64,000 nucleotides of DNA from Aplectana chamaeleonis (Eukaryota > Nematoda > Chromadorea > Rhabditida > Cosmocercidae), in assembly GCA_029168955.1 (NCBI GenBank), contig JAPDOI010000021.1, positions 316,001-380,000 on the forward strand, given 5' to 3'. Shown piece after piece: positions 32,992 to 43,838 of this stretch; within the stretch, counting starts at the first letter, position 1; every line of letters begins with the position of its first letter. Under the pieces are notes generated by a model. The model was not told where the DNA came from. It made no database searches and saw only the letters and a list, made by a program, of their open reading frames with translations. The position numbers and the translations under genes were made by a program.

Positions 32992-34125
32992 CGATTCTTG
33001 CCGTCTGTATGTAGCCTTCCATAAAATGCCCTCCTTGACAACCATCCATCCATTCAATCATTCTTGCACGTCTTCACAGCATACCTAAACAAAGGCAACA
33101 TTTCATAGTGAAAAGTGAGAGAACAAGAACACACCTAGTGATTTACACTGGTTTCGTTCCTCTCTTTGGACCAATGTAAATTCTTAACCTACTCGAAAGC
33201 AGGTCACCATTTTGGTACACTTTTGATAACTCTGTGAACCGTCAATGTCAAAAATTTAATAGAACTACCCCGGAACTCTTCAGCAAAGAGAGCAGTTCTA
33301 TTAGAAAGTGATTCAGACTACTTCATAAAAAGATGAAAAGGTACCTCATCGTGTTCAATAGCTTTTGTTTCATTTTCCAATCACTTCCAAAAACTCTCGT
33401 TTTGGTCCGGAATTTTTGCGAACCCCCCTACCTTCATTTTTGGTCCAAAATTTTTATGCGACCCCCCACCCCCGTTGCGGAATTCCGCAACCCGCTTGAC
33501 CCTGCTAAGCGGATAACGCGCTCTATTGCTTGTTCACTTTCTACTTACTTACTACGCGACTCACTACTTCTGCCTCATTCTTTCCACCTTTTCGAGTGGT
33601 TTAGAGATAAACTTCAATTTTTCTAAAAATTTTACGAGCCCCCCCCCATTTTTTTTGGAAAGTCTTCAAAATTTTTACGACCCCACGTTGCGACCGGTCG
33701 CAACCCTACTCAGCCCTGGTTAGGGGGGACACTAAGAATACAGTTGGAGAATGAATGATACCGCTTTCAGAAATTGAAGTATTTCCATGGAGTCTCCGAG
33801 AAAACTGCTCGATAACGCTATCAGGCGTATGGTATCAGCACATATTTTCATTTACATTAATGAATCATTTAATTTTCTCGAGTGGCTCCCCGAACTAGTT
33901 TCAAGCCGAAATTCCCTGCGCTGAGGGTAAATCTGTCGTGTATCGAGTATATTGGGGGTGGAAATCAGTTTTAATCCTATTTAGACGTCCCTCAATGGAG
34001 AAAAACCCCGAGCTGTCGGCTGCTGGTTTATATGACCAACCCACCCGTTGATCACATCGAATCATGGTTAATGCCATGGTATATATACCGCGCTGGCAAT
34101 ATTTCCGGTTCGGCATTTGACGTTT

Positions 34126-34783
34126 TCATTGCTTTTAGTTTTGATTATTTTTTTCGGATAATGTTAGGAATTTCTCCGAGCTTCCTATATTGTTAGTCCA
34201 TGATTCATTTCTAAATTGCTATGCTGGCTAGAAGTGACCACTGTGTTCCGTTCAAAGTGGACGATCCAGTGATCCGACAACATTATTTTATGAACCCATG
34301 TTCCTTCATTTCTTTCGCGGAAGAAAAATGCACAGATAATTTGTTTCCCACAAAATCTGGGCCTAGCGCGGTAATTCTGGTTTTTTTTATCATAGTGACG
34401 CTCTTTACTCTGACTCCGGGCTGCACATTTGCCTTAAGTGAGTGTAATAAACACAAGCATGAGGTAACGCAGAAGTCTTAAGCCGATTCAGTATGGTTTT
34501 TGTATCGGTGTTTGCCCTAGCAGTCTGCGTCCCTGCTTGTCTACTCAGTGGAACTTAAGGCCCGTCCGCGGCTGCAAACGGCTTAAACAAAAGGTTAGCG
34601 GCTGTTTCTGAGCGCTTATCGGACGATTCGCGGCGCTTGTAGGATGGTCCGCGGCACATTACCGGCGCTTCACCGGTCTCGGTGAAGGTTCATCCGGTCT
34701 TCGGCCGCGGATCGTTCTTGCCTTTCACTGAGGATGCATGTGGCGCGCAGCCTCTACGCATTTGGCAAAATCACTGGTCTGAT
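34126..34783. other. Intronic sequence without recognised features
   Basis: No gene or clear repeat seen. Near 34560-34680 there is a GC-rich patch with recurring GCGGC and CGCGGCTGC words. Confidence 0.3.
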
Positions 34784-34974
34784 AAACCATTCAGCGTCCG
34801 CAGAGTTCAGCGGTGGTTGCGACCGGACGCAACGAGTTGGATGGGAAGTCGCAAAAGCTTCGTTCCAAAAAAAAAGGAAAATTTCAAATCAGGGGATCCT
34901 AATTCACGACTTTGCATCCAACCCGTTATGTCCGGTCGCAATCACCGCAGGACTCTGCGGACACTGAATGGTTT
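34784..34974. mobile_element. MITE with AAACCATTCAGCGTCCGCAG termini
   Basis: Arms starting AAACCATTCAGCGTCCGCAG and ending CTGCGGACACTGAATGGTTT, with inner GGTTGCGACCGGAC and GTCCGGTCGCAATC. The total is about 190 bp. Confidence 0.85.
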
Positions 34975-36167
34975 GTAAAATCGTAAAAATAGAAGAATGG
35001 GACCGTAAACATTTTAGATTTACTGCTCACGTAAGAGGAGAAATCCGTAGCGATTCTGAACATTTTTTGAATTTTGGCTACCATTGGGGGGTCGTAGTCC
35101 CTCCAAAATTTGTCAAAACGTTCCGCCGTACCTTAATTTTGAGGCATGCTCAGTGGTGGTCCGTTTGATTCAGACTTAGCCTGCTTCTATCCAAGAGTGA
35201 GCTGAGTGTCGTTAGTGAACGAGCTTCGCAGTGTGACATTTGATCGCCTTCAGTAGATGCTGCGACTATCCCTTACATAGAAACAAGCTGTACGATCGAC
35301 TTCTGGATGGAAAATACTGCATTACGCCTCATTATTCCGCCATTTTTTTACCTAAGTTTTTCCAAACACAAAATGGGTGCAGCTCTGGTCGCTCAGATAT
35401 GTTAACAGGAGCAGGTGTTAACACGCAGTCTGCAGTGCACGATAATCTTATCTGGGTACCACCCCCCCCCTTCTAGGTCAGTGTGGTATCCCATTCCTCA
35501 CTGTTTGCGTCTCCATTAACGGCAGCGCTCGCGATAAAATTCATACCACTGTTTCTGGCGAAAAAAATAGTACGACTAACCACAATTACAGCTCTATCGA
35601 AAAAATCGTTGTTGAAGTTGCTCATTCAAATTCGTCAGCTTGCTTTGTCAGCGGTTGTTAGGCTTCAACAGCGATTTATGCGGATTTTTCTAGGTGTCCT
35701 ATGCTGATCAAGGGTCAAGCGGTCGCTGTCCGGCAAAAAAAAATAGTTCCGGAGGGGAACGTTGAAATTTTGGTTCAAAAACGAAAAAAATGGCTGGAGT
35801 TTATAAGTGGGAAAACTCGTCTCAGAAAGTTCAAACAATTTTAAATCTAACAAAAACGAATATAATCAAAAAATAAAAAAGAACTCCGGAGCAATTTCAT
35901 ATTGCTTGATGGTTTGGGTATACCTATTTTTAAACCGCAGCCGAAGTTTCAGCTCACAGAATTCAATTTTAGTTGAGTCACTAGCGCTGATCCAACCTTT
36001 TCACCCACTACGTAGTTCTACTTCCGTCTGGACGGGACAGCGTTCATCGTTTCAAAAAATCGTCGATCTGCATAACTCGTTTTAGATGCTCTGTAAATTC
36101 TCTATAATCTGATACCGAACACTCTTCTCAGAACTCCAGTTACTAACCTGTCCAGTTAGTAACTCCA
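34975..36167. other. Intronic sequence without recognised features
   Basis: No supported gene. A lone AAGGGTCAAGCGG at about 35708 resembles one end of a hAT family A element, but I found no partner end. Confidence 0.3.
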
Positions 36168-36909
36168 GTTACTCTGCCAACCGCGTCGCTAGATGCCTCC
36201 GAGGGCGCGGCCTGAAACGCCGCCCCATTCCATGTAGCGGTAAACTACGGGTTTTGGCTACGATAGCTAAAACCCGCATACTCTTGTGTCGAGGCTACAA
36301 GGGTGCAAATTCTGCGCGTATTCTACGTAAAAACAAAGGCTAGATTCGAAACATTGATCTCTCTGACGCTAAACCCGTATATTCTCGCTATTTTGTAGCG
36401 AGAATCTACGGATTTAGCGACAGCCTGTGTTGGAATGCAATCTCAAACCCGCGTTGGCTACGCGGAACGCAGGGATGGCGTTCGAACAGTGTTGGCACAG
36501 TCAACCCACGGATAACTTGACACTCTGTGGGTGGTCGTGGAGGGTGACCCCGTGTCGCTCTCTGGAAGACTTTGCTAGGGATTATTTTGGCCGCTGGGAT
36601 GCTGCAGGCCGTTGGGAAGAAATGGCGAGGTGGTCGATCGCAGCGGGGATCGTCTTTCTAGTACGGATCAAGACTGGGTGAGTCCATCGACTGAGTGCCG
36701 CAACGAGAATAAGCGTAGAATATGCGGGTGCTGTAGCGAGAACTTACGTAGAATATGCGGGCGCTGTAGCTAAAATTTCACCAACTGAGGCTAAACTTTC
36801 CGTAACTTACGTAAATTCTCGTGTCAAAATCAGACTAGATGCCTCCGAAACCCTGGTCATCTCTGATTTGCTTGTGAGGCATTTAGCTACGCGTTGGCGG
36901 AGTAGTAAC
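36168..36909. mobile_element. Inverted-repeat element with GTTACT..CGCCAAC termini
   Basis: Left end GTTACTCTGCCAACCGCGTC..AGATGCCTCC and right end GAGGCATTTAGCTACGCG..GGAGTAGTAAC are imperfect inverted copies. The interior has a tight hairpin near 36366-36420 (CCGTATATTCTCGCT / AGCGAGAATCTACGG) and repeats of GTAGAATATGCGGG. Confidence 0.6.
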
Positions 36910-39824
36910 AGTGTAAGTCCTTCACCCTAAACCCGTTTTCACGTGGTCCAATCCCGTTGTCTCAAGCAGCGACTTCGGACGAAACGGGATAACAGAAATG
37001 TTTCTTCAGAGAAGGCGTTGCAGAGGTCCCAAATCGCATTAGTCGTCCTAGCTCCATCCTCTAAAAACTGCCAAAGTTCCCTTAAAAGTCTGCGCTGGAA
37101 ATCCTGCTCTGCCTTTCTTTTCTTTTTTTTTGTACTCAGCCCTGCTTCATGTGCGCTAAAAATACAACTCGTGTGCCGATCCGGTCATCCGACCTTGTAT
37201 TGCACTCATTCTTCTTGAAAACAAAATTAAGGTGTGCTGACAATTTCCAGTTCCGAAATCGCCGTTAAATTTCAACTGGGGGGGGGGCTTAAAAATTTCA
37301 GACATTTTTCCAAAGCGTTATTTACAAAGGGGGGAACGTAGTTCCATTGGGGCCTGGGACGGGTGCGCAACTTTGGGATAAAATCAATTAACTGTAATTA
37401 GTGATGGTTCGCGCCTCGACTCAGATTACCAGAAGGCATAATTATCTCCCTCGACTCAGAATCTCTCGCACAGTCCGCACAGCGAGTAGTTCGCCGCAAC
37501 GCGACGATGGGGCGTTCCTTCATACTCCTCGTCGTGGAGGGTGATTGAAGGCATTGGCATCGTTCTGAATGTGACGCTCCTAATTGCTCTGCCATAGGCA
37601 AAGGTAGAGGCATGGTAATCTCATTGATTGGTATTAGAAGAAGGTAACAAATATCGAATGGATATAGATAAAAAACGATACCAGAAGTTATTTCTTATAA
37701 CAATAAACAGTTGGTGTTTAATTAAATAAATGAATATGGATATGTGGAACACGAAAATTCAATTACTTGATGGAATCTATGGAATTTAGATAAAATAATC
37801 ATCGAAGTGTGTATAATACCTAATCAGATTGCAACAAGTAAAAGATATTATTCAAAATTATCCTTTATTCAAAATAGGTTTGAAAATTATGGCAGGTACC
37901 CAGAGTGGGAAAATATTCACGAAGAAGCATTTGCAAGAAGTGGCAATAAATTAAGTGTTAAAAAATAATTTGCGAAAATAATTTGTCTACCATTGTGGGT
38001 GTGAGAACCATCAGGTTAGTATGTGCTAATCGTAGACCGTTTTATCAACGTGTAATGAAGGTGCTAGGATATCCCGAGGATGTCACTTCTGCTGCACTTT
38101 TGCTCGTATAATTATTCTGTTTTCAAATATTTAAAGTGATCCTACGCGCAGAAAAAAATGCTTGAATTTGTTTCCGTGTTTTTGCAAATCTCGGCTTTTT
38201 TGGTGAAAAAAAATGTCGAAAGAGCCCTTGAAAAGCCTTTGGCGCATTTCCAGGGCCTCACATTTTGTAGATGTCAGCAAGCACGAAATGTTTGACTGTA
38301 CACAAAAAAATTGAAGGTAATTTCCACTATGCCTTCAAATGCAGTGTTCATGGTGATGTTCTTTCCCGAGGTTTCCACTCAAAACAACGCGTTGGCAACC
38401 AAGTGTTACCAAAATACGAAGAAATAGCGCGACATTATTCTCTGACCTGGACTTGTTATCCGATTGGATTAACCGGTGAAAAGTGGTGGTCACCGGTGAA
38501 AAATGGGGGCTGATCAAAAAGGAGGAATATTTTCGGCAAAATAGTATTAGTTTGGGTCTGAAAGAAAGTACGAAGCAACAGAGAGTTGAGATTTGCAAAA
38601 GATGGGTCCACAAAATATTTGATTGTCACAACGAACAGTTTCTGCGAGACTCAGGAGGCGGGGTGAGAATTGAGAATTTCGTGCCTTCTGGTGCGTTTTT
38701 CTTGACTTCTTCGTCACTGCAGTTCTGCCCGGGCGCGAAACAATCAATTAGCAATTGATCCCAAACTCGAAGATAATCGAGAACGCTGCCTTCAAGTAAT
38801 TTAATTGTATGTGCGCATGTAAAATCCATTGAATGCTATTCTAATAAACACGTGCTGTCAATCCTATACTGGCAATGGATCGGTGACCGTCTGTGGTCCA
38901 ATCATAATCCGAGAGGCAGCGATTGAGCCTGCATAACCCGCCGCGCGGAAATCGCAGCGCGATCTTGGCTGTCTGCTCCCTCTCGCGGTGGGAGGGGTCT
39001 TCTGGCGAGCGAGCCGAGGTCCGAACAGCGTTAACGAGTTTATAATTACACCAGTGATCTCTGATTTTATCCTAAAGTCCCTCTCGCAATTAGAGCCTCC
39101 CCCTCTATCTGAACCCCTCCCTCTAATTGAAACCCCTTTTGGCGGGGGTTGAAGAATAGTACCCCCTGGTGTTCAATTACAGGAAATACGGTAATTCCAA
39201 TATTTCTTCGAAGCCGAAGTGATTTTAACTGTTCTTGGTATTAAACATTACGTGAGGGGCAAGGTTACCACAGTTGAAGAAAAAGTAAATTTCTGTCCAA
39301 TCACAGAAGCGCTATTACAGTTTATTCGAATAAAAAATTTAATTAATTGAATTCGGCATTTTAATGAATAGACGGAATCCTAATTTTTCATCAAGTATGA
39401 GCGCCTTCCACTTACCGCAATGTATGAAAATGAGCACTGTTGAAACCATTCCTATCATGAAGAGAAAATTAGATTTATTCGAAAAAATTGGTAACATTCG
39501 AAGCAACACTCTACTGGTGATCCCTACCCCCTGTTAACGTGATCTGCCAGAAGCAATGGTGTGGACCTTTTCGTGAAATTGATTTCATATTTGCCTTTAA
39601 ATGACCGTCGGATATATGTCATGGGCGGGGGAGGGGTTCGCCGTTGTCAAGTTGGACATCATATGTACAAGTTTCCTTACCTTGTTGTGTTTCTGCTAAG
39701 TATTCGGCTGAAGTTGCAAACCATTGGAAGTTCCAGCAATTTACTCATTACAACAAAAAAATCGAAAAAAAAACATTTTAAAGCGAGGGCGTTTCATCGG
39801 GAATTCTATGCTTGACGTGCATCT
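36910..39824. other. Intronic sequence without recognised features
   Basis: About 2.9 kb without a supported gene. Open frames at 36943-37218, 38271-38513 and 38483-38758 have no recognisable motif. Poly-G and poly-A runs occur near 37260 and 38210. Confidence 0.35.
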
Positions 39825-42726
39825 GTCCGCGTTTTCTTCTTCTTCTTCTGCAGCCTCAATGTGGTTTTTTGTCATAGGTTAAGGAACTGGGCGGCCTTAA
39901 CAGGATTCGTCTAAAGGTCCATTGTGTTTAAGGAGGTAGGTCTCTTCGGGCACATGAACAAGTGCGCCGTGTCATGTCCGGGAGCACCACAGTCCGCGCA
40001 TGCGTCTAGTCGGCTGCTGTCGATGTTGTTGACGTAGGACATGAGCAGAATAGAGTGACCACAGCGCAGCGAGGCAAGAGCACATCTGGCTCGCCTGCCG
40101 AGTTGAGACTCGGACTCGCAAACCAGAGGCAACACTGCTTTTAAGATATTGTTCACAGCCGCCTTCTCCAGATATCCTCAAACAAACTGGGTGTGCTCCT
40201 CACGCAGAAGACGAAGCCTATCCATGTTGGAGTCGGCCCATCTCTGTACATCAACTTTACGAGGAGCGTCTGCGAACGGCGTCCTAATCGACCTCTCTCT
40301 AATGGGCCTCATAATTCCCTTTGCCGGATGATTCGGCTGTCTCAGAACGTTAATATACATCTGCTGTGCCTGGAGTTCACAATGCTCCTTGACTGCCAAT
40401 ATGCAGGCCTCCGCGTGAAGATGTTCTATTGGGGAGCTCTTTGCACAACCGGTAGCAATTCTAAGCGCAGCATTCTGTACACGCTGCAGCTTATTCCAGG
40501 AGCTGTCAGACACCAGGTGCTGCCACACTGGTGCCGCATATTCCAGAGCCGGCTGAAGTATTACTCTGTAGGTTCTCAAAATAGTTTCTCGGCTGCTTCC
40601 CCATGATGTTCCTCCGAGAGCTCTCAAGATATTAAGCCTAGCCTTGACGAGTGTTTGTTTCTGTTCCGCGTTTGTGGAACTTCAGTGACGGATCAAGAAT
40701 AAGGCCAAGCAGCTTGGGGAATTTCGCTGCTGGCAACCGGTCACCATCCCATTTGACGTCTGGGTGGGCACTGTGCTCCTCGGTGTTTGTTGTGAACACT
40801 GAAACAGAAGATGTTGCCGCAGAGACTGTGAGCATCATATTATCGAGGAAGAGCTTCAACTCGACGAGATAGGCGCTGATCTTGTTAGCGGCTACCTGCG
40901 GGTCACGGTTCTGGCACATGATGGCGATGTCGTCGGCATACATAACAATCTTTACATCATTGGGAGGCTCGGGAACTCAAGATACAGGCTGAACAGGGCA
41001 GGGGACAACACTCCGCCCTGCGGAACACCGGCTGCTATTGGAAGTTAACAGAGTCAAACGCTTCGCTCAGGACAAGGGCGACGGCCACCGTTCTCAAGGT
41101 CTTTTTCATGTTGAACCCATCGACCGTAAAGCTCACGATATCCAATAGAGCAGTAGTAGTAAAGTGAAGTTTCCTGAACCCATGCTGATGCTGCTGTCGC
41201 TCATTTTGATCAGCCAGGTCTCTCACGATCAACTTTTCAGCTAATTTGGCGACAGGCGATAGATGGGTAATTGGTCGAAAGCCTTTTGCCGTGCTTTGGG
41301 AGTTGCCTGGCTTTGGCAACGGTATCACATTGGCTGTCTTCCAAGCTTGGGGTAGAGTGCAGGTCTGGAAAGAAGTGTTGATGATATCTGCAAGCATCGG
41401 TGGAAGTTCCGTGGGAAGCTACTTCAGGATGGCTGGGGAGATACCGTCAGGTCCGATAGCCTTCGAATTCCGCATTTCTTTGATAGCCTTCTCTACTTGG
41501 GTGAGAGTAAAGGCCTCAGCAGCGTTCTTGAGCGGCAAGCGGTTCAACTCTCTAACCGTGACTCTGTTTTGCGCGCCTCGCTTGGCACGTGTGATGAAGA
41601 AACTCTTGCCGAGTGCATAAGCAGCCGCTTTCCCCGATTTGGAGACGTTCTCTTCGAACTTGATGGTGGAGCTCATAGAGGGAGCGGATTTGCCGAAAAT
41701 TTTCCTCAACACTTTTCACGTCGTAGTTCCGTCCGCCTTGAAAATCAGCTTTTCAGTGAACTTCTCCCAGCATTCCCTCTTGTTCTTATCCAGATCCTGC
41801 TTGATCTCATTATCCAGCACAGCAATCTCCGGGTCTAGATGGTCTGCGGCTCTCTTCTCATCTCTGGTTCTTATCTTCTGCAGTATTTTCCGGCTGCCAT
41901 TTGGAAAAAAGGTCTTGACACGACCCTCAGGAATTGCTGCTTTCATGGCCTTGCGGATGGCACTTGTTAGATGGCGCTCTTTCTGATGCACATCAACATT
42001 CTATGGGTAGTCGACCGCATGGCGGAGTGCAACATCTCTGAACAGGCCCCAGTCTGCTTGGCCTAAATTAAGATAAGTACGATGACGAAAACCAGACTAA
42101 GGGGCAAGAGATTCAGAGAGATCAATATAGACAAATACGGGAATGTGATCACTGGAGAGAGTTGTGGATGTGGACCACGTGCAAGCATTAGAAAGCTAGG
42201 ATGACGCAAGAGAGATATCTTGGCTAGAGGGTCGGCCGTTGGCAGGGAGACGAGTGGGCTGGTCATCGTTGAGGATAACCAGGTCACACCCCTCAGCCCA
42301 TTCTTCGACACCTTCGCCTCTGGCGTCAGAATCAAGAGCAGAGCAGAACGTGTGAGCATTGAAGTCACCCGCAAAGACAGCTGAAGGGGAGAGTGAGCAG
42401 TCGTGCAACAGCTTAAGGAGGGGTATGGGGTTGTAAGACGGGGGACAAGATGTTATAGGAGTAATATAGATGTTAAATAGAGATAAAGGGGTTTTGAGGG
42501 GGAGGTGGACAGGAATGTACTCGATAGTACCGTCCTTGGGGGTATTAGGAATAATATGAGAAGGTACGGCAGATTGCACAAAAGTAGACACTCCGCCCCC
42601 AAGAGCAGACCTTGGCATGTGATAGGCGGTGTATCCCGGAATGTTAGGCTGGGGGTAAGTGGTAGAAGGAGAGAGCTTGGTTTCTTGAACCATGATAACA
42701 TCCGGGTGATGAGAACGTGCGAATAG

Positions 42727-42902
42727 TATACTTGTTATCCGAAGGTAATTCCTCGGATAATGGATTGATTCGGATAATGCCATTTTAAATTTACCGGATA
42801 TTGGTTCGATTCAGATAATGCCATTTTTCCAATGATTCGGATACGGATATCCGTCGGATAATTTCGGATAAATTTCGGATATTATCGGAACAAATCTCAG
42901 GC

Positions 42903-42963
<61 letters not shown>

Positions 42964-43389
42964 AAAATGAGTAGAATCGTAGCTACGAGAAATGGACATA
43001 TACATAAATTACACGAATGAGGAAACAAAAGTGAGTCAAATAGTTGGTATAAAAAATGGACCGGTTTACTACATTCGACTTGACCGGTTTACTACATTCA
43101 ACCTAAAATGAACCGATTTTATCCGATTTTACGCAAATTTTATCCGGTTTTTATCCGATTTTTATCCGTTTTATCCGCTTTTATCCGATTTTATCCGATT
43201 TTTATCCGTTTTCATCCGAATTTTCGACCCTTCGGATAATGGTTCGATTCAGATAATGCCGATTTTAAATTTCCCTGATATTGGTTCGATTCAGATAATG
43301 CGTGTTTTCAAATTTTCGGATATCGGATTATCCGAATCTCGGATATCCGGTCGGATATCCGAAATGGAGTGATTCGGATACTAAGTATA
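42727..43389. mobile_element. MITE with TATACTT..TATCCGAA termini, 8-bp TSD
   Basis: Left end TATACTTGTTATCCGAA and right end TTCGGATACTAAGTATA. The exact duplication GCGAATAG lies at 42719-42726 and 43390-43397. The interior is full of GGATAT, CGGATAATG and TTTTATCCG words and contains a CA microsatellite. An 8-bp duplication fits a hAT-type mobiliser, but the termini differ from the CAGGG families. Confidence 0.9.
42904..42961. repeat. (AC)n microsatellite
   Basis: About 29 uninterrupted AC units inside the MITE that splits the LINE. Confidence 0.98.
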
Positions 43390-43754
43390 GCGAATAGAGA
43401 GAGTTCAGATAACTTGTTGCGAAGGCCGTTGAGATTAATGTGAACAATGGAGAGGGGGCGGTTGGTAATTGAGGAATCAGAGTTGCTGGGGGCAGAGCAT
43501 AGAACACAACGAAAGGATGAGTCATGATGCCTCACAGAACTGAGGCCCGAACAGGAGAGATGCATCCACCTTTGGCATCCGAAGCACTGGACACTTGTTT
43601 TATGCCAGGTGACATCCTTGCTGCAGGTGGCTCATAGATACTTCTGCGCTGGACCTGGATTCCTCTCGACGCCGGCCTTTGTAGTAAAATCCTCAGGAGA
43701 GCTGCAGCCGACCTGCACCTCTTCCATGACACAAACCCTCTTCTCGGAGGGGTT

Positions 43755-43827
43755 GTCTTCGGTTTGCACGGAGGCGATCTTCTTTCCTCCACACTGCCAC
43801 GGCACGAACGTGCGATATCTCGGCAGC
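43755..43827 (-). ncRNA. Predicted HDV-like ribozyme at the exact 5' end of a family 1 LINE
   Basis: From 43827 on the minus strand: P1 GCUGCC/GGCAGU (6 bp including a terminal G-U), P3 ACG/CGU around L3 UUCGUGC, P4 GGAGG/CCUCC and J4/2 GUGCAAACC. P2 (GAUAUC with GAAGAC) has decayed, and the AUG in P2 has become AUA. The first base directly follows the 11-bp target duplication. Confidence 0.6.
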
Positions 43828-43838
43828 GTCCGCGTTTT

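Larger units (their letters stand above)
28775..33504. mobile_element. hAT family A element bounding a 4.7-kb block, exact 8-bp TSD
   Basis: The left end is CAGGGTGAAGCGGGGCGTTG and the right end CAACCCGCTTGACCCTG. They are flanked by CTAAGCGG at 28767-28774 and 33505-33512. GCGACCCCCC-type motifs lie inside both ends. The interior holds smaller foldback and tandem repeats but no transposase frame. It is nested inside the 12-kb family B block. Confidence 0.85.
21749..33718. mobile_element. hAT family B element bounding a 12-kb composite block, exact 8-bp TSD
   Basis: The left end is CAGGGTTGAGCAGG and the right end CTACTCAGCCCTG. They are flanked by GTTAGGGG at 21741-21748 and 33719-33726. 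The right end has the subterminal palindrome GTTGCGACCGGTCGCAAC (33687-33704), also seen in part in other family B copies. Inside are a BEL/Pao-like element (about 22103-28619) and a second hAT-bounded block (28775-33504). I see no transposase. The size is best explained by later insertions into a small MITE rather than by transposition of 12 kb. Confidence 0.85.
21565..34125. mobile_element. Foldback element split by a 12-kb insertion
   Basis: The left arm (about 21565-21700) and right arm (about 33990-34125) are inverted copies, sharing ATACCATGGCATTAACCAT, GATCAACGGGTGGGTTGGTC and AACCAGCAGCC. They would have formed one short foldback element before the hAT-bounded block 21749-33718 inserted between them. 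Confidence 0.75.
39911..43792 (-). pseudogene. LINE family 1 polyprotein relic (2A-PHD-EN-RT-CCHC)
   Basis: In minus-strand order: the 2A-like AGVERNPGP (43650-43673, here shifted into another frame by one missing base), PHD remnants, endonuclease (VHINLNGLRNKLSELSLF, PDVIMVQETKL, GGGVSTFV, VFAGDFNAH, VILNDDQPTRLP), linker (AIRKAMKAAIPEGRVKTFFP), RT fingers (NSKAIGPDGISPAILK, VIPLPKPGNSQSTAKGFRPI), a deletion around 41040 removing the segment between the first catalytic Asp motif and GVPQGGVLSP, MYADDIAIMC (40943), thumb and C-terminal CADCGAPGHDTAHLFMC. Many frameshifts make it non-functional. Confidence 0.88.
39836..43827 (-). mobile_element. Full-length PHD-EN-RT LINE, family 1, 11-bp TSD, split by a MITE
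   Basis: The 11-bp duplication GTCCGCGTTTT flanks it at 39825-39835 and 43828-43838. The 5' end at 43827 carries a predicted ribozyme, and the 3' end has a GAAGAAGAAGAAGAA tail. A 663-bp MITE (42727-43389) interrupts the endonuclease. Removing the MITE and one TSD copy leaves about 3.3 kb, slightly shorter than the intact 3.45-kb relative at 47436-50887, in line with a deletion in the RT near 41040. Confidence 0.92.

Noticed and set aside
35700..35760. Another hAT family A element from AAGGGTCAAGCGG
   Set aside because: No matching right end or 8-bp duplication could be found.
38271..38758. Possible gene from two adjacent plus-strand frames
   Set aside because: No recognisable motif, no splice pattern, and it sits in repeat-rich intron.
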